Shown piece after piece: positions 1 to 7,453 of a stretch of DNA of 64,000 nucleotides. The stretch spans positions 1 to 64,000 of the forward strand of contig JAKSMR010000008.1 of the NCBI GenBank assembly GCA_024400495.1, read 5' to 3'. The notes beneath the pieces were generated by a model. The model was not told the origin of the DNA, made no database searches, and saw nothing but the letters and a program-made list of their open reading frames with translations. The stretch comes from Bacteroidales bacterium. Lineage in GTDB: Bacteria > Bacteroidota > Bacteroidia > Bacteroidales > P3. The position numbers and the translations under genes were made by a program. Each line of letters begins with the position of its first letter. Positions within the stretch are counted from its first letter, which is position 1.

Positions 1-820
1 GAGGCATGAGGTGGAAGCCGGTCACCGAGTCGCACGTCGTCCCTGTGGAGGGTGTATAATTCGTAGTGTCTATGATGGGGAAAAGGCAGATGAAACTCGA
101 GTGTGTTTCCCAATGCCATAGAGAGTCAAAATTATGAACTGTAGGATGGTTCCATCTGGTTTGCGTGATAATCAATGGAAAATCAGAGATGGGGAATGAA
201 GGTTGGGGCTGATAATCCATATAAAAAACATCAGGATTGGCTCTTCCTATTCGGCGTCCGGTCGAATCGAAACAATCATAGGCATTATTATTGGTTTCGA
301 CAATATAGAAAGAATCCTTTAGGATAAAGGTATTGTCAAAGTATGCCTCACGGATAGCTGTGGTGACGACACGTGGCTGCCCCATACGTGTGCCTTCCGA
401 CACATAGTAGTGGCTGGGCGGTTGGTTGTTCCACTGGGCTTCGGCCAGTTTCACCAGACCGGAGGGAGTGGCGTCCCAGAGCTCCAAGTACTCCGGGAGC
501 ATGTTCGAGGTGTCACTATTACAGTAGTACCATGGATCGGTCATAAATCCTATTCGTGCGCCTATGGCGGCACCGATAACACGAAGAGTGGTGTCTTCTG
601 GTATCTGGATCAGACGCCCGACTGCACATTTGTTCTGGGAAGGTACCCATGTAGAAACCACCTGTCCAGAATAGGCGTCCGCCCACTTGTTGCCCCAATA
701 ATAAAGCTTGGGGTCGCGGTCTCTGTTGGCCAGATAGAGGGTGGGTATCTGCTGGGCGCATAGGTAGGACGACATAACCTGCGCGATGATGATCATAAGA
801 GAGAATAGTATTTTTTTCAT
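1..820 (-). CDS. Secreted protein, paralogue of the neighbouring T9SS cargo (3' end outside window)
   Basis: Reading leftward from the ATG at 820, the frame stays open for 273 codons and runs off the window edge. It begins MKKILFSLMIIIAQVMSSYLCAQ, a clear signal peptide. The last visible stretch (about residues 250-273: PIIDT, YTPSTGTTCDSVTGFHLMP) matches residues around 240-265 of the protein at 2254-3558, so the missing C-terminus probably holds an Fn3-like module and a T9SS sorting tail (inference from the paralogue). It starts 6 bp after the stop of the gene at 827-2206, so the two are probably co-transcribed. The catalytic role is unknown and no enzyme motif was seen. The last 55 bases of the visible coding region are identical to the paralogue's DNA. 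Confidence 0.85.
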   Translation of the reverse strand, partial: MKKILFSLMIIIAQVMSSYLCAQQIPTLYLANRDRDPKLYYWGNKWADAYSGQVVSTWVPSQNKCAVGRLIQIPEDTTLRVIGAAIGARIGFMTDPWYYCNSDTSNMLPEYLELWDATPSGLVKLAEAQWNNQPPSHYYVSEGTRMGQPRVVTTAIREAYFDNTFILKDSFYIVETNNNAYDCFDSTGRRIGRANPDVFYMDYQPQPSFPISDFPLIITQTRWNHPTVHNFDSLWHWETHSSFICLFPIIDTTNYTPSTGTTCDSVTGFHLMP

Positions 821-826
821 AAGTGG

Positions 827-2206
827 TTAGTTTTGACATTCGCGATTAGAAAGTATCAATTCCCCGAGTGGGCTGTTTAACGAGAAGAAGGTGACGATGT
901 CGGTGCCCGTGGTCAAGGGCGAATTCTCCATCTTAGCATCGATAGGCTCGGCGTCGAACATGGAATCTGCCACCTCGCTGGCACATCGGGCATTGACGGG
1001 GTCTCGTTTTCTGTATATCACAAGCTGTTTGTCATCACTTCTTTTGTAACCTTCTGCAATGTATTCATCTCCATATTGGAAAGGATAGAGGCTGACGAAC
1101 GAATAGTCGGGTACAAAGGTATGTTTGCAAGCGATGGGGGTAAGTCCACCAATCGGGATAGACAAGATGGAATGCTCGTAGTTATTCATGATGTAGTTCT
1201 TCGAAAGCAGAAAAAGTGTTTGCTTGCCGCGATCGCTACACAGGTCAAAAAGATGAGTTTGCGATCCTACCTGGGGGGTGCTGGTATAAAGGGTCCTTAT
1301 GCATCCTGCACTAGTGGTGGCGGTTGTAATGGTGGGGATATCCACAATGTTGACCAGCAAGCCGTCGTAATCCAACCGAGGGTCGTTATTTGGTCCTTGC
1401 TTCCAGGCTGACGCTATTGCGATGGTGTCGTATATCAGCGGTGAGGCTACAGCCCTATTCAGAGGGGAGAAAAAGAGATCCGGGGCAACGCAAGGCAGAT
1501 AATGGACAATGTCTTGCGGACCTGAGGCGGAGAATATATTATTCTTATAGTGTGCACGCAAAGAAACTCCTTCGAAAAGAGAAAAATATCTTCCCGTAGT
1601 AACAACATAGCTATTGGTAAGTATTATGTCATCGAAGTACTCGTTTCTCCAAGTTGAAACTCCGTGTTTCACCGTCCAGCCGCTGGTATCAGGGAAAACC
1701 CCAGAAAGTTCTATGAGACCACAAAGGCTATCATTGGTTTCTCCGATACATACGATACAAGAAATCTCTTCGTCCTCACGGGTGAAAACCTGAAGTTTTT
1801 GCAATGATGAAAACCATTGATTCCTACTCAAAGAGAAATTGTCTTGGATATGGTAGGTGATCAGTCTTGACATCAGTCCGTTTGCCTTAAACCAACCGAC
1901 GAAACCATGAGATTCATTTTGACAGGTGCCACACATCACAACAATCTTGTCGTTGTATATCTTGAAGTCGAGCACGCGATAGTCGGAGTCAATCTCTACT
2001 TTTATCATGCCGACCTGACCGTCGTGGAGGGCGAACCAATGCTTGCCTCCTTCTTCGAAATAGCTGACAGACTGCGTCGGCGTCAGTCTGCGGATAATGG
2101 TATGGGACACCGAGTTCGGCTGGTAAACCGAAGTGAGTTGCTCGTTCTGAGCTACTGCCGTGAGGGCTAATAGGACTACGGCTGCGAGAATTAGTATCTT
2201 TTTCAT
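827..2206 (-). CDS. Secreted protein of unknown function
   Basis: 459 residues with a typical N-terminal signal peptide (MKKILILAAVVLLALTAVAQ, cleavage after AQ). I do not recognise the rest. It has an alternating hydrophobic/polar beta pattern with short repeats of the sort LHDGQVGMIKV, RVLDFKIYNDKIVVMCG, suggesting a beta-propeller or beta-sandwich (inference). No T9SS tail is visible; the protein ends in a cysteine-containing NRECQN. It lies 47 bp downstream of the T9SS cargo gene at 2254-3558 and 6 bp upstream of the gene at 1-820, all on the minus strand, which suggests one operon of secreted proteins. The truncated gene at 5755-6066 looks like a paralogue of its first 100 residues. Confidence 0.85.
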   Translation of the reverse strand: MKKILILAAVVLLALTAVAQNEQLTSVYQPNSVSHTIIRRLTPTQSVSYFEEGGKHWFALHDGQVGMIKVEIDSDYRVLDFKIYNDKIVVMCGTCQNESHGFVGWFKANGLMSRLITYHIQDNFSLSRNQWFSSLQKLQVFTREDEEISCIVCIGETNDSLCGLIELSGVFPDTSGWTVKHGVSTWRNEYFDDIILTNSYVVTTGRYFSLFEGVSLRAHYKNNIFSASGPQDIVHYLPCVAPDLFFSPLNRAVASPLIYDTIAIASAWKQGPNNDPRLDYDGLLVNIVDIPTITTATTSAGCIRTLYTSTPQVGSQTHLFDLCSDRGKQTLFLLSKNYIMNNYEHSILSIPIGGLTPIACKHTFVPDYSFVSLYPFQYGDEYIAEGYKRSDDKQLVIYRKRDPVNARCASEVADSMFDAEPIDAKMENSPLTTGTDIVTFFSLNSPLGELILSNRECQN

Positions 2207-2253
2207 AGGTATCAGTTTGCGATGGGTTTCATATCGTGGGTCTTTTTAGTGTC

Positions 2254-3558
2254 CTACTTTATCACCAGCTTGCGGGTGACGGTGCCGCGGATGGTGTTGA
2301 TGGCGATGATGTAGGTGCCCTGGGGGTGTCTGCTCATGTCGATGGTGGCGCTGATGGCGTCGACCTTGTTGCGCTCCAGCAGGATGCCGTCGAGGGTGTA
2401 GAGGGCGTAGTCCCTGATGCGGAAGGAGGAGAGGAGGGTGGTGAGGCCGGAGGTGGGGTTGGGCCAGAGTTTGGTGTAACGGTCTGCTGCCGAGGTGAGG
2501 ATGCCGACGGTGGTGTCCTGCGGGGGAGCGGTGGCGACACGGAAGCGGAGGCTGTCGCTCCAGGGGCTGGTGCCGTCGTCGCAGACGTTGCGCACATAGG
2601 CCACATACCACTGCGTGCTGTCGAGGCCGTAGAGATGGAAGAAGGGCGCCGGCGTCGTCAGTATCTGCCCGGCGTCGGGCTGTGTGCCACTCACGCCGTA
2701 GGAGATATCCCACCGGGTCTGCGACCCTTGGTCCCAGGCCAGGGACACGCTGCCATCTTCCGAAGGAGGCATGAGGTGGAAGCCGGTCACCGAGTCGCAC
2801 GTCGTCCCTGTGGAGGGTGTGTAGAGCGAGGTGTCGATGATGGGGATGAGGCAAAGAAATCGCCTGCCTGAAAGGCCATTTTCACGCCAAAGCCAGTTTG
2901 TATCGTTCCAATCATCGGTAATATAAGGGACTCTAAACAAAAAGACTTGTACGTCAGGCCACCCGGATTCGCTTGCATCGTCAATAACAACCCATGCGGT
3001 GCGGAGATGGGCGGGGTAGCCCGTAGAGTCGTAATTGTTGAAAGACGTAAACCCCAGATAAAAAGAGTCTTTCACGAAATATTTGGTGTCGAAATAGACT
3101 TCGTATAGCGGAAATGATTTGGTAACCATTCCCATGCCATAAGGGAGTCGGGATGGCAGTATGATGGTGCGGGGGGTGGTGTCGTTGCTCCAGCAGCCCT
3201 GGGCCATGAGTTGCGGACCGTTTTCAGTAGCATCGTAGAGTTGGAAATATTCAGGTACTCTGCCCTTGAGCGAGGTGTCCATGTAAATGGGGCCCTGATT
3301 AACAGAATCGATGACGACGGAGCCTGCAATCCCGATGATAGGCAGCGAATCCGGGGCCCAATGACGCTGGGCCTCGAGAAGTTTGAGACTAGTATATATT
3401 GTTATTGCATTTGGTCTATCGGGGGAGACATCCCACCAGTCATCATAATAATAGGTGCTTATTCTCTGGGACAACTGTATTGTGTCGGGGGTCTGGGCTA
3501 TTACCGGTGCTGCCGAAAGGAACGACAGGACGATCAAAAGGTGCTTGATGTATTTCAT
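2254..3558 (-). CDS. Secreted protein with Fn3-like region and T9SS type-A sorting domain
   Basis: 434 residues from the ATG at 3558, chosen because it opens directly into a signal peptide (MKYIKHLLIVLSFLSAAPVIAQ); the frame is open for 26 codons upstream but those are not signal-like. Residues about 260-345 resemble a fibronectin type III module (SVSLAWDQG, WDISYGVSG, WYVAYVRNVC, WSDSLRFRV). Residues about 357-434 form a T9SS C-terminal sorting domain: LWPNPTSG, YTLDGILL, HPQGTYIIAI and the basic end TRKLVIK. By family knowledge such proteins are exported by the Por/T9SS machinery and anchored to the surface or released. The N-terminal 250 residues are of unknown function and are shared with the gene at 1-820. 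Confidence 0.88.
   Translation of the reverse strand: MKYIKHLLIVLSFLSAAPVIAQTPDTIQLSQRISTYYYDDWWDVSPDRPNAITIYTSLKLLEAQRHWAPDSLPIIGIAGSVVIDSVNQGPIYMDTSLKGRVPEYFQLYDATENGPQLMAQGCWSNDTTPRTIILPSRLPYGMGMVTKSFPLYEVYFDTKYFVKDSFYLGFTSFNNYDSTGYPAHLRTAWVVIDDASESGWPDVQVFLFRVPYITDDWNDTNWLWRENGLSGRRFLCLIPIIDTSLYTPSTGTTCDSVTGFHLMPPSEDGSVSLAWDQGSQTRWDISYGVSGTQPDAGQILTTPAPFFHLYGLDSTQWYVAYVRNVCDDGTSPWSDSLRFRVATAPPQDTTVGILTSAADRYTKLWPNPTSGLTTLLSSFRIRDYALYTLDGILLERNKVDAISATIDMSRHPQGTYIIAINTIRGTVTRKLVIK
2766..2820. repeat. 55-bp direct repeat shared with bases 1-55
   Basis: Bases 2766-2820 are identical to bases 1-55, and similarity continues more weakly beyond. Both copies encode the YTPSTGTTCDSVTGFHLMP segment of the two paralogous secreted proteins. 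The surrounding paralogous DNA is much more divergent, so this is a conserved block or a recent gene-conversion tract. Confidence 0.85.
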
Positions 3559-3670
3559 GGTTATTCTTCTTCGCATATTGTGGATGTTTCTTTTTTTATC
3601 AATTTCGACAGCAGAAGCACGTCGTAGTAAAACCAATCCGTATTCACTTCGAACTTTTTAGACATATCCT

Positions 3671-3691
3671 TTCTAATTTTTAGAGGTTACC
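3671..3691 (-). repeat. Solo end of the GGTAACC element family
   Basis: TTCTAATTTTTAGAGGTTACC here is identical over 21 bases to the right end of the 322-bp element at 5445-5766. It sits between the BspA-like gene and the T9SS cargo gene, and no matching opposite end was found nearby. Probably a remnant. Confidence 0.7.
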
Positions 3692-3718
3692 TTCAATCTC
3701 GGGGAAGTAGATATCGCC

Positions 3719-5311
3719 TTACTTCACCACCACCACCTTGCGGGCAGCGTCGTTGCCCAGCTGGACCATATATACGCCGCCGTAAGGCATACGGTATCGC
3801 TTGCCGTCTGAGGCCTTCTCGCGTACGATCAGGCGGCCCTGAATGTCATAGACGGAGAGCATCTGTCCTTCGGCACCGCTGAGGAGAAGTTCTCCATTTT
3901 GACAAACAAGAGAAAATGATGTACAAACATCTTCGATGCCAGATTCTACAGGCATAAAGAACGCAATAAGAACGGTGTCGCTGTCAACCGTCAGCGAGTA
4001 GGGGTTGTCGGTCACCCCATTGCTCCAATGGTCGAAGCGGTAGCCTATGGCCGGAACGGCGCTGATTACAGCCTGGGAGGTGCAGGTGGGCTGTGTCAGC
4101 ACAGAGACGGAACCCATTGTGGAATCGTTGCTTGTTGCGCTGAAAGTAAACCCTAGGACTTCGTTAAAGTTACTGAAATCGCTCCAACCGGACATATAGC
4201 TCGCCATACTTCCACACGGAATATTGACAGGGATTTGCGTGTTTACGTTGTCAAAAGTATAAATACCCAGGGAGGGCGCTGTCTGAGCAAGGGAAGTTAT
4301 TTCCGTGAGGCCGCTGCAATTAGCGAAAGCATACCATTCGATGGATGTCACCGAATTGGGGATGGTGACGCTGGTGAGGCCGCTGCAACCATAGAAAGCA
4401 TAATCTCCGATGGTGGTCACCGAATTGCCGATGGTGACGCTGGTGAGGTCGCTGCAATTCTCGAAAGCATAATCTCCAATGGATGTCACCGAATTGGGGA
4501 TGGTGACGCTGGTGAGGCCGCTGCAATCAGAGAAAGCATAACCCCCGATGGTGGTTACCGAATTGGGGATGGTGGTATTCTTGCAGCCTACGATCAAGGT
4601 GTTGGAGGACGTCCCGATAATAGCATTGCAGCCATTTCGACTATCATAATGCGTGTTGCCGGTAGCAACGGTTATGCTGGTGAGGCCGCTGCAATCACGG
4701 AAAGCAGAACCTCCGATGGAGGTCACCGAATTGCCGATGATGACGCTGGTGAGGCCGCTACAACCCCAGAAAGCAGCATGTCCGATGGCGGTCACCGAAT
4801 TGGGGACGGTGACGCTGGTGAGGCTGCTGCAACCATCGAAAGCAGAACCTCCGATGGTGTTCACCGAATTGGGGATGGTGACGCTGGTGAGGCCGCTGCA
4901 ACGAGAGAAAGCATAACCTCCGATGGAGGTCACCGAATTGCCGATGATGACGCTGGTGAGGCCGACGCAATCTGAGAAAGCAAAATTGCCGATGGTGGTC
5001 ACCGAATTGCCGATGGTGACGCTGGTGAGGCTGCTGCAATACTCGAAAGCAGAATTTCCGATGGAGGTCACCGAATAGGTGGTGCCATTGTAGGTGACGG
5101 TAGATGGGATCTCTAACGCACCGGTAAGATTGGAGTATGTCGGAGAACTTGACGAATATGATTGGTTTTGACGGGTTACCTCCGCATTTCCGCTAACAAT
5201 GTTGTAGCACAGCGTATGCCCGCTGGGGGATACGGCGCTGAAGTCGTAGGCCCACAGGTTGGAGAGGCCTATCGCCATTAGGGCTAACAATAAAAGTAGG
5301 TTTTTCTTCAT
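3719..5311 (-). CDS. BspA-like leucine-rich repeat surface protein with T9SS sorting domain
   Basis: 530 residues from the ATG at 5311, which opens the signal peptide MKKNLLLLLALMAIGLSNLWA. Residues about 70-370 are tandem 23-residue BspA/LRR_5 repeats with consensus SVTIGNSVTTIGxYAFxxCSGLT, interrupted once by a longer segment (ATGNTHYDSRNGCNAIIG). Residues about 395-450 resemble a divergent InlB B-repeat (YRFDHWSNGVTDNPYSLTV). The last 70 residues are a T9SS type-A tail (LLLSGAEGQMLSVYDIQGRLI, YMVQLG, ending ARKVVVVK). Family members are secreted adhesion proteins. The DNA repeats are near identical (69-bp period), so the repeat number could change by slippage. Its 5' flank carries the 322-bp mobile-like element. 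Confidence 0.92.
   Translation of the reverse strand: MKKNLLLLLALMAIGLSNLWAYDFSAVSPSGHTLCYNIVSGNAEVTRQNQSYSSSSPTYSNLTGALEIPSTVTYNGTTYSVTSIGNSAFEYCSSLTSVTIGNSVTTIGNFAFSDCVGLTSVIIGNSVTSIGGYAFSRCSGLTSVTIPNSVNTIGGSAFDGCSSLTSVTVPNSVTAIGHAAFWGCSGLTSVIIGNSVTSIGGSAFRDCSGLTSITVATGNTHYDSRNGCNAIIGTSSNTLIVGCKNTTIPNSVTTIGGYAFSDCSGLTSVTIPNSVTSIGDYAFENCSDLTSVTIGNSVTTIGDYAFYGCSGLTSVTIPNSVTSIEWYAFANCSGLTEITSLAQTAPSLGIYTFDNVNTQIPVNIPCGSMASYMSGWSDFSNFNEVLGFTFSATSNDSTMGSVSVLTQPTCTSQAVISAVPAIGYRFDHWSNGVTDNPYSLTVDSDTVLIAFFMPVESGIEDVCTSFSLVCQNGELLLSGAEGQMLSVYDIQGRLIVREKASDGKRYRMPYGGVYMVQLGNDAARKVVVVK
4310..5060 (-). repeat. 69-bp tandem repeats encoding the LRR units
   Basis: The sequence CTGGTGAGG recurs at 4371, 4440 and 4509, exactly 69 bases apart, and the series continues, with one interruption near 4580-4670, to about 5060. 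Each unit encodes one 23-residue BspA repeat of the minus-strand gene. The regular composition also opens long frames on the opposite strand, which are not genes. Confidence 0.9.
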
Positions 5312-5444
5312 GGTCTGTCTGTTTTTGGGCACTTTTGGCTCTGATGCCGCCTCTGATTTTCACAAATTGCAAGAAAGTGGAGCCATCCACCCGAACCGTT
5401 ATCTCTAACCGAAGGGTCTGGACTCCCTGAAAGTATAAAATAAA

Positions 5445-5766
5445 GGTGACCTCTAATAATTAGATTGAGATGGATTGCTGCTTATTTTTGAGCGATTCTG
5501 AGAGGAAGCGCGCAGGTGCATAGCGGTGCACCGTTTGTGCAAGCCGAGAGCAGAACAAGCTTGTTTGTTATGCCGAGGCGCCGCCAAATGTCACGATGAG
5601 TAATGTGCCGCCGTTATCTGCGGAGTGAGAGCAGAAGCAGCTTGCTGATTTTGCCGAACCGCAATAACGTCTTGTGTGCAAAAGCGGTTACGCTTGGAAG
5701 CGCCAGAAAGAAGCAGCAAGACGCTCAAGCTAATGTTGCTCATTTTTCTAATTTTTAGAGGTTACC
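5445..5766. mobile_element. 322-bp MITE-like element A
   Basis: Bounded by imperfect terminal inverted repeats: the left end is GGTGACCTCTAATAATTAG (5445-5463), and the right end (5748-5766) reads GGTAACCTCTAAAAATTAG on the other strand, 3 differences in 19. The interior holds two degenerate hairpin units (5541-5580 and 5623-5659) of the form GAGAGCAGAxCAAGCTTG...TGCCGA. No reading frame for a transposase fits. GGAAGCG direct repeats at 5504-5510 and 5696-5702 flank the part that is missing from the related 130-bp element at 27696-27825. The right end provides the stop codon of the truncated gene at 5755-6066. This accounts for most of the 443-base gap after the BspA-like gene; the remaining 5312-5444 shows nothing I recognise. 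Confidence 0.8.
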
Positions 5767-6066
5767 AATGTTCACTCCGCAGCAGTACACCGTATTCCCT
5801 TCAGATACCTCAAAATCGCGTACTTCGAGGGAAGAGGGCCATGCCATTGTCTTTGAGGATACCCCGTCGGTGATGACAAAACTTTTATTGGACGCGTATT
5901 CAATGTAGCTGACTACATTAGGATAGCCGAACTCGCGTGAGATCATTCTCGTAATCTGATCGGGACACACTGGTTCCGTTAGTTTCCCTGTCTGCGCCTG
6001 TGTGGTGAATGCTGCTGCAAGAAGCAGGAACAGGACCGCACGAAGTTTCTTCTTTGTTTCTTTCAT
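5755..6066 (-). pseudogene. Truncated secreted-protein paralogue, ended by a repeat element
   Basis: 103 residues from the ATG at 6066, which opens a signal peptide (KKKLRAVLFLLLAAAFTTQAQ). An ATG at 6075 is also possible. Residues about 45-98 (VSYIEYASNKSFVITDG, LEVRDFEVSEGNTVYCCG) align with residues 50-95 of the 459-residue protein at 827-2206 (VSYFEEG, FALHDG, RVLDFKIYNDKIVVMCG). The last codons read GGT AAC CTC TAA, exactly the terminal repeat of element A, so the stop was supplied by that element. The remainder of the gene is not found on the other side of the element. It may still make a short secreted peptide, but I read it as a broken gene. Confidence 0.65.
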
Positions 6067-6529
6067 GTTGCTCATATATTTTATGTTCGCGATAACTGTA
6101 CTTTTATTTGGTGTCGGCAATCTTCAGGTGTGTTCTATGAATTAATAAATCCTGAAACGATTATCTCTTGTGCTTTCGGACTCTCACTTGCACCTTTCTC
6201 CCTGAGTCTTTGGGCAGTAGCTCGCAACAGCCCTGCAGCCTTAAAAAGAAATCTGCTGCGCGATAGCCTCGAAATCATCAAAAGCTAATTTATATAACCC
6301 ACCTTCATTGTTATCCTTGTCACTATATAAGAGCAACAAAGAGGCAAAAAAGTTGAAGGAGGTGGCATTTTTTAAGTTTTTTTAAGAATTTCCGAGAACC
6401 AGCAACTGGATAAGAAGCTCCCCAAAGGGACCGGGAAAACCTGACGACCTGACACCGTCATCGGGGTTACGCTCCGACGCATCGGCTACGACCGCCGACT
6501 TGCCCGGGGAGAGGCAAGAGGATATGACG
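6067..6529. other. Non-coding gap of 463 bases
   Basis: No complete gene was found. On the minus strand, around 6128-6370, two overlapping short open frames have protein-like composition (fragments such as NNEGGLYKLAFDDFEAIAQQIS and KAAGLLRATAQRLREKG), each without a convincing start. They may be remains of a decayed gene or a dispersed repeat. A small hairpin (CTTGCC/GGCAAG at 6499-6518) lies just after the gene at 6530-7081. Confidence 0.4.
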
Positions 6530-7081
6530 CTACTTGCGGGCTGTGGAGGTGAGGTCGACACGGAGCTCGGCGGTCACTTCGGAGCAGGGGACAACCTGGA
6601 GGGTGGCGCCGGCGGCGTCCTGGAGGACGATGGTGTCGGGCCAGGAGCCGTTGAGATAGACGGGGAGGCAGCCGCTGCGCTGGGAGATGCAGATGGCGCC
6701 GGGATGGGCGGCGGCATACTGGGTTATGGCTTCTTCGATACGGCTGACGGGGAGATGCCCTTTCTTGATCTTCTCGGCAACGAGGGGCTCGAGGGCGGCG
6801 GTGAGATGGGCGCCGTTGAGGCTGCTGTAGATGTTGGTTCCGAGGCGCATCCCTACGCGGTCGAAGGTGAGGTTGAGGGTCTTGCGATGGAGGCCGAGAT
6901 GAGCTTGCACCATGGCGAAGATGGCCATCTGGCGCTGGCGCAGGGGCGATTTGAGGGTCTTGGGCGAGTATTGGGCGGGTTTTGAGCGGGAGTAGCGCAC
7001 GCCGTTGACGTTGTAATAGATGATGTTGTCGAGGGTTCCGCTGTCGGGAACGAGGGGGCTGTCGGATTTGATTCGTGCCAT
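6530..7081 (-). CDS. Conserved hypothetical protein, possibly DUF6266-like
   Basis: 183 residues from the ATG at 7081. The frame is open to an earlier ATG at 7156, but a good promoter (TTTG at 7153-7156, 19-nt spacer, TACCTTTG at 7126-7133) would start the message near 7119, inside that extension, so MARIKSD is the likely start. No signal peptide, membrane segment or catalytic motif is visible. The N-terminus (MARIKSD, YYNVNGVRYSRSKPA, SPLRQRQMAIFAMVQAHL) is reminiscent of the Bacteroidota family DUF6266, but this is recall rather than an alignment. It stands alone, flanked downstream by a gap and upstream by the first 11-bp repeat array. Confidence 0.6.
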   Translation of the reverse strand: MARIKSDSPLVPDSGTLDNIIYYNVNGVRYSRSKPAQYSPKTLKSPLRQRQMAIFAMVQAHLGLHRKTLNLTFDRVGMRLGTNIYSSLNGAHLTAALEPLVAEKIKKGHLPVSRIEEAITQYAAAHPGAICISQRSGCLPVYLNGSWPDTIVLQDAAGATLQVVPCSEVTAELRVDLTSTARK

Positions 7082-7125
7082 GGCTGAGGGGGTATTAGGG
7101 TTGTTGGTCTGATGGTTTTCAGGTG

Positions 7126-7156
7126 CAAAGGTACGTCTTTTTTCGCAATCGGCCAA
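7126..7156 (-). promoter_or_regulatory. Bacteroidota-type promoter for the gene at 6530-7081
   Basis: On the minus strand, TTTG (7156-7153), a 19-nt spacer and TACCTTTG (7133-7126) fit the Bacteroidota consensus TTG-N19-21-TAnnTTTG. Predicted transcription start is near 7119. Confidence 0.65.
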
Positions 7157-7209
7157 AACTTTTTTTCAAGCTCTTCATTGCCATAGGGTTGGCAGGCAGT
7201 AGCGTCGCA

Positions 7210-7367
7210 CTTGCGCCCTATTTGCGTCGTATCAAACCCGACTCAATTCCGGCTCAATTCCGACTCAATTCCGGCTTTTGTGGGAATTGAGTGGGATTTG
7301 GGTGGGAATTGAGTGGGGTTTGATAGCCTGCTGATATATGGCTGGTATATGGTTGGTATATGGTTGA
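7210..7367. repeat. 11-bp-period repeat array 1
   Basis: Three exact-phase units CTCAATTCCGG/A (7242, 7253, 7264) follow degenerate units from 7210. After a five-base phase break come eight further 11-mers: GTGGGAATTGA, GTGGGATTTGG, GTGGGAATTGA, GTGGGGTTTGA (7280-7323), TAGCCTGCTGA, then TATATGGCTGG, TATATGGTTGG, TATATGGTTGA (7335-7367). ACTCAATTCC and GGAATTGAGT can also pair as a 10-bp hairpin. Together with the lysC terminator this fills the 369-base gap 7082-7450. Confidence 0.85.
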
Positions 7368-7373
7368 TGGGGC

Positions 7374-7411
7374 GAAAAAAGAAGGAGTCTCCCCGACGAG
7401 GGGGAGACTCC
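7374..7411 (-). terminator. Terminator after lysC
   Basis: A perfect 11-bp stem GGAGTCTCCCC/GGGGAGACTCC (7384-7411), followed on the minus strand by a T-rich run (7375-7383). Confidence 0.85.
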
Positions 7412-7441
7412 TTGGTGGGAAGGCCCTTTGTATCTTTCTTT

Positions 7442-7453
7442 GGGCAACCTCTA
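7442..7453 (-). repeat. Solo GGCAACCTCTA end overlapping the lysC stop codon
   Basis: On the minus strand the lysC stop TAG continues as TAGAGGTTGCC, matching the ends of the small elements at 27337-27379. Possibly a remnant of the element family; short enough to be chance. Confidence 0.4.

Noticed and set aside
2236-2871. A 211-codon plus-strand frame opposite the T9SS cargo gene
   Set aside because: Asp/Gly/Val-rich antisense shadow; the minus-strand gene carries a recognisable Fn3-like region and sorting tail.
4235-4975. A 246-codon plus-strand frame with regular GDGDAGEAA repeats inside the BspA-like gene
   Set aside because: The 69-bp repeats are a multiple of three, so any frame without a stop in one unit stays open. 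The minus strand has the signal peptide, LRR units and T9SS tail.
7210-7367. Possible CRISPR array
   Set aside because: The repeats are 11 bp with no spacers between them and vary in sequence; no cas genes are in the window.
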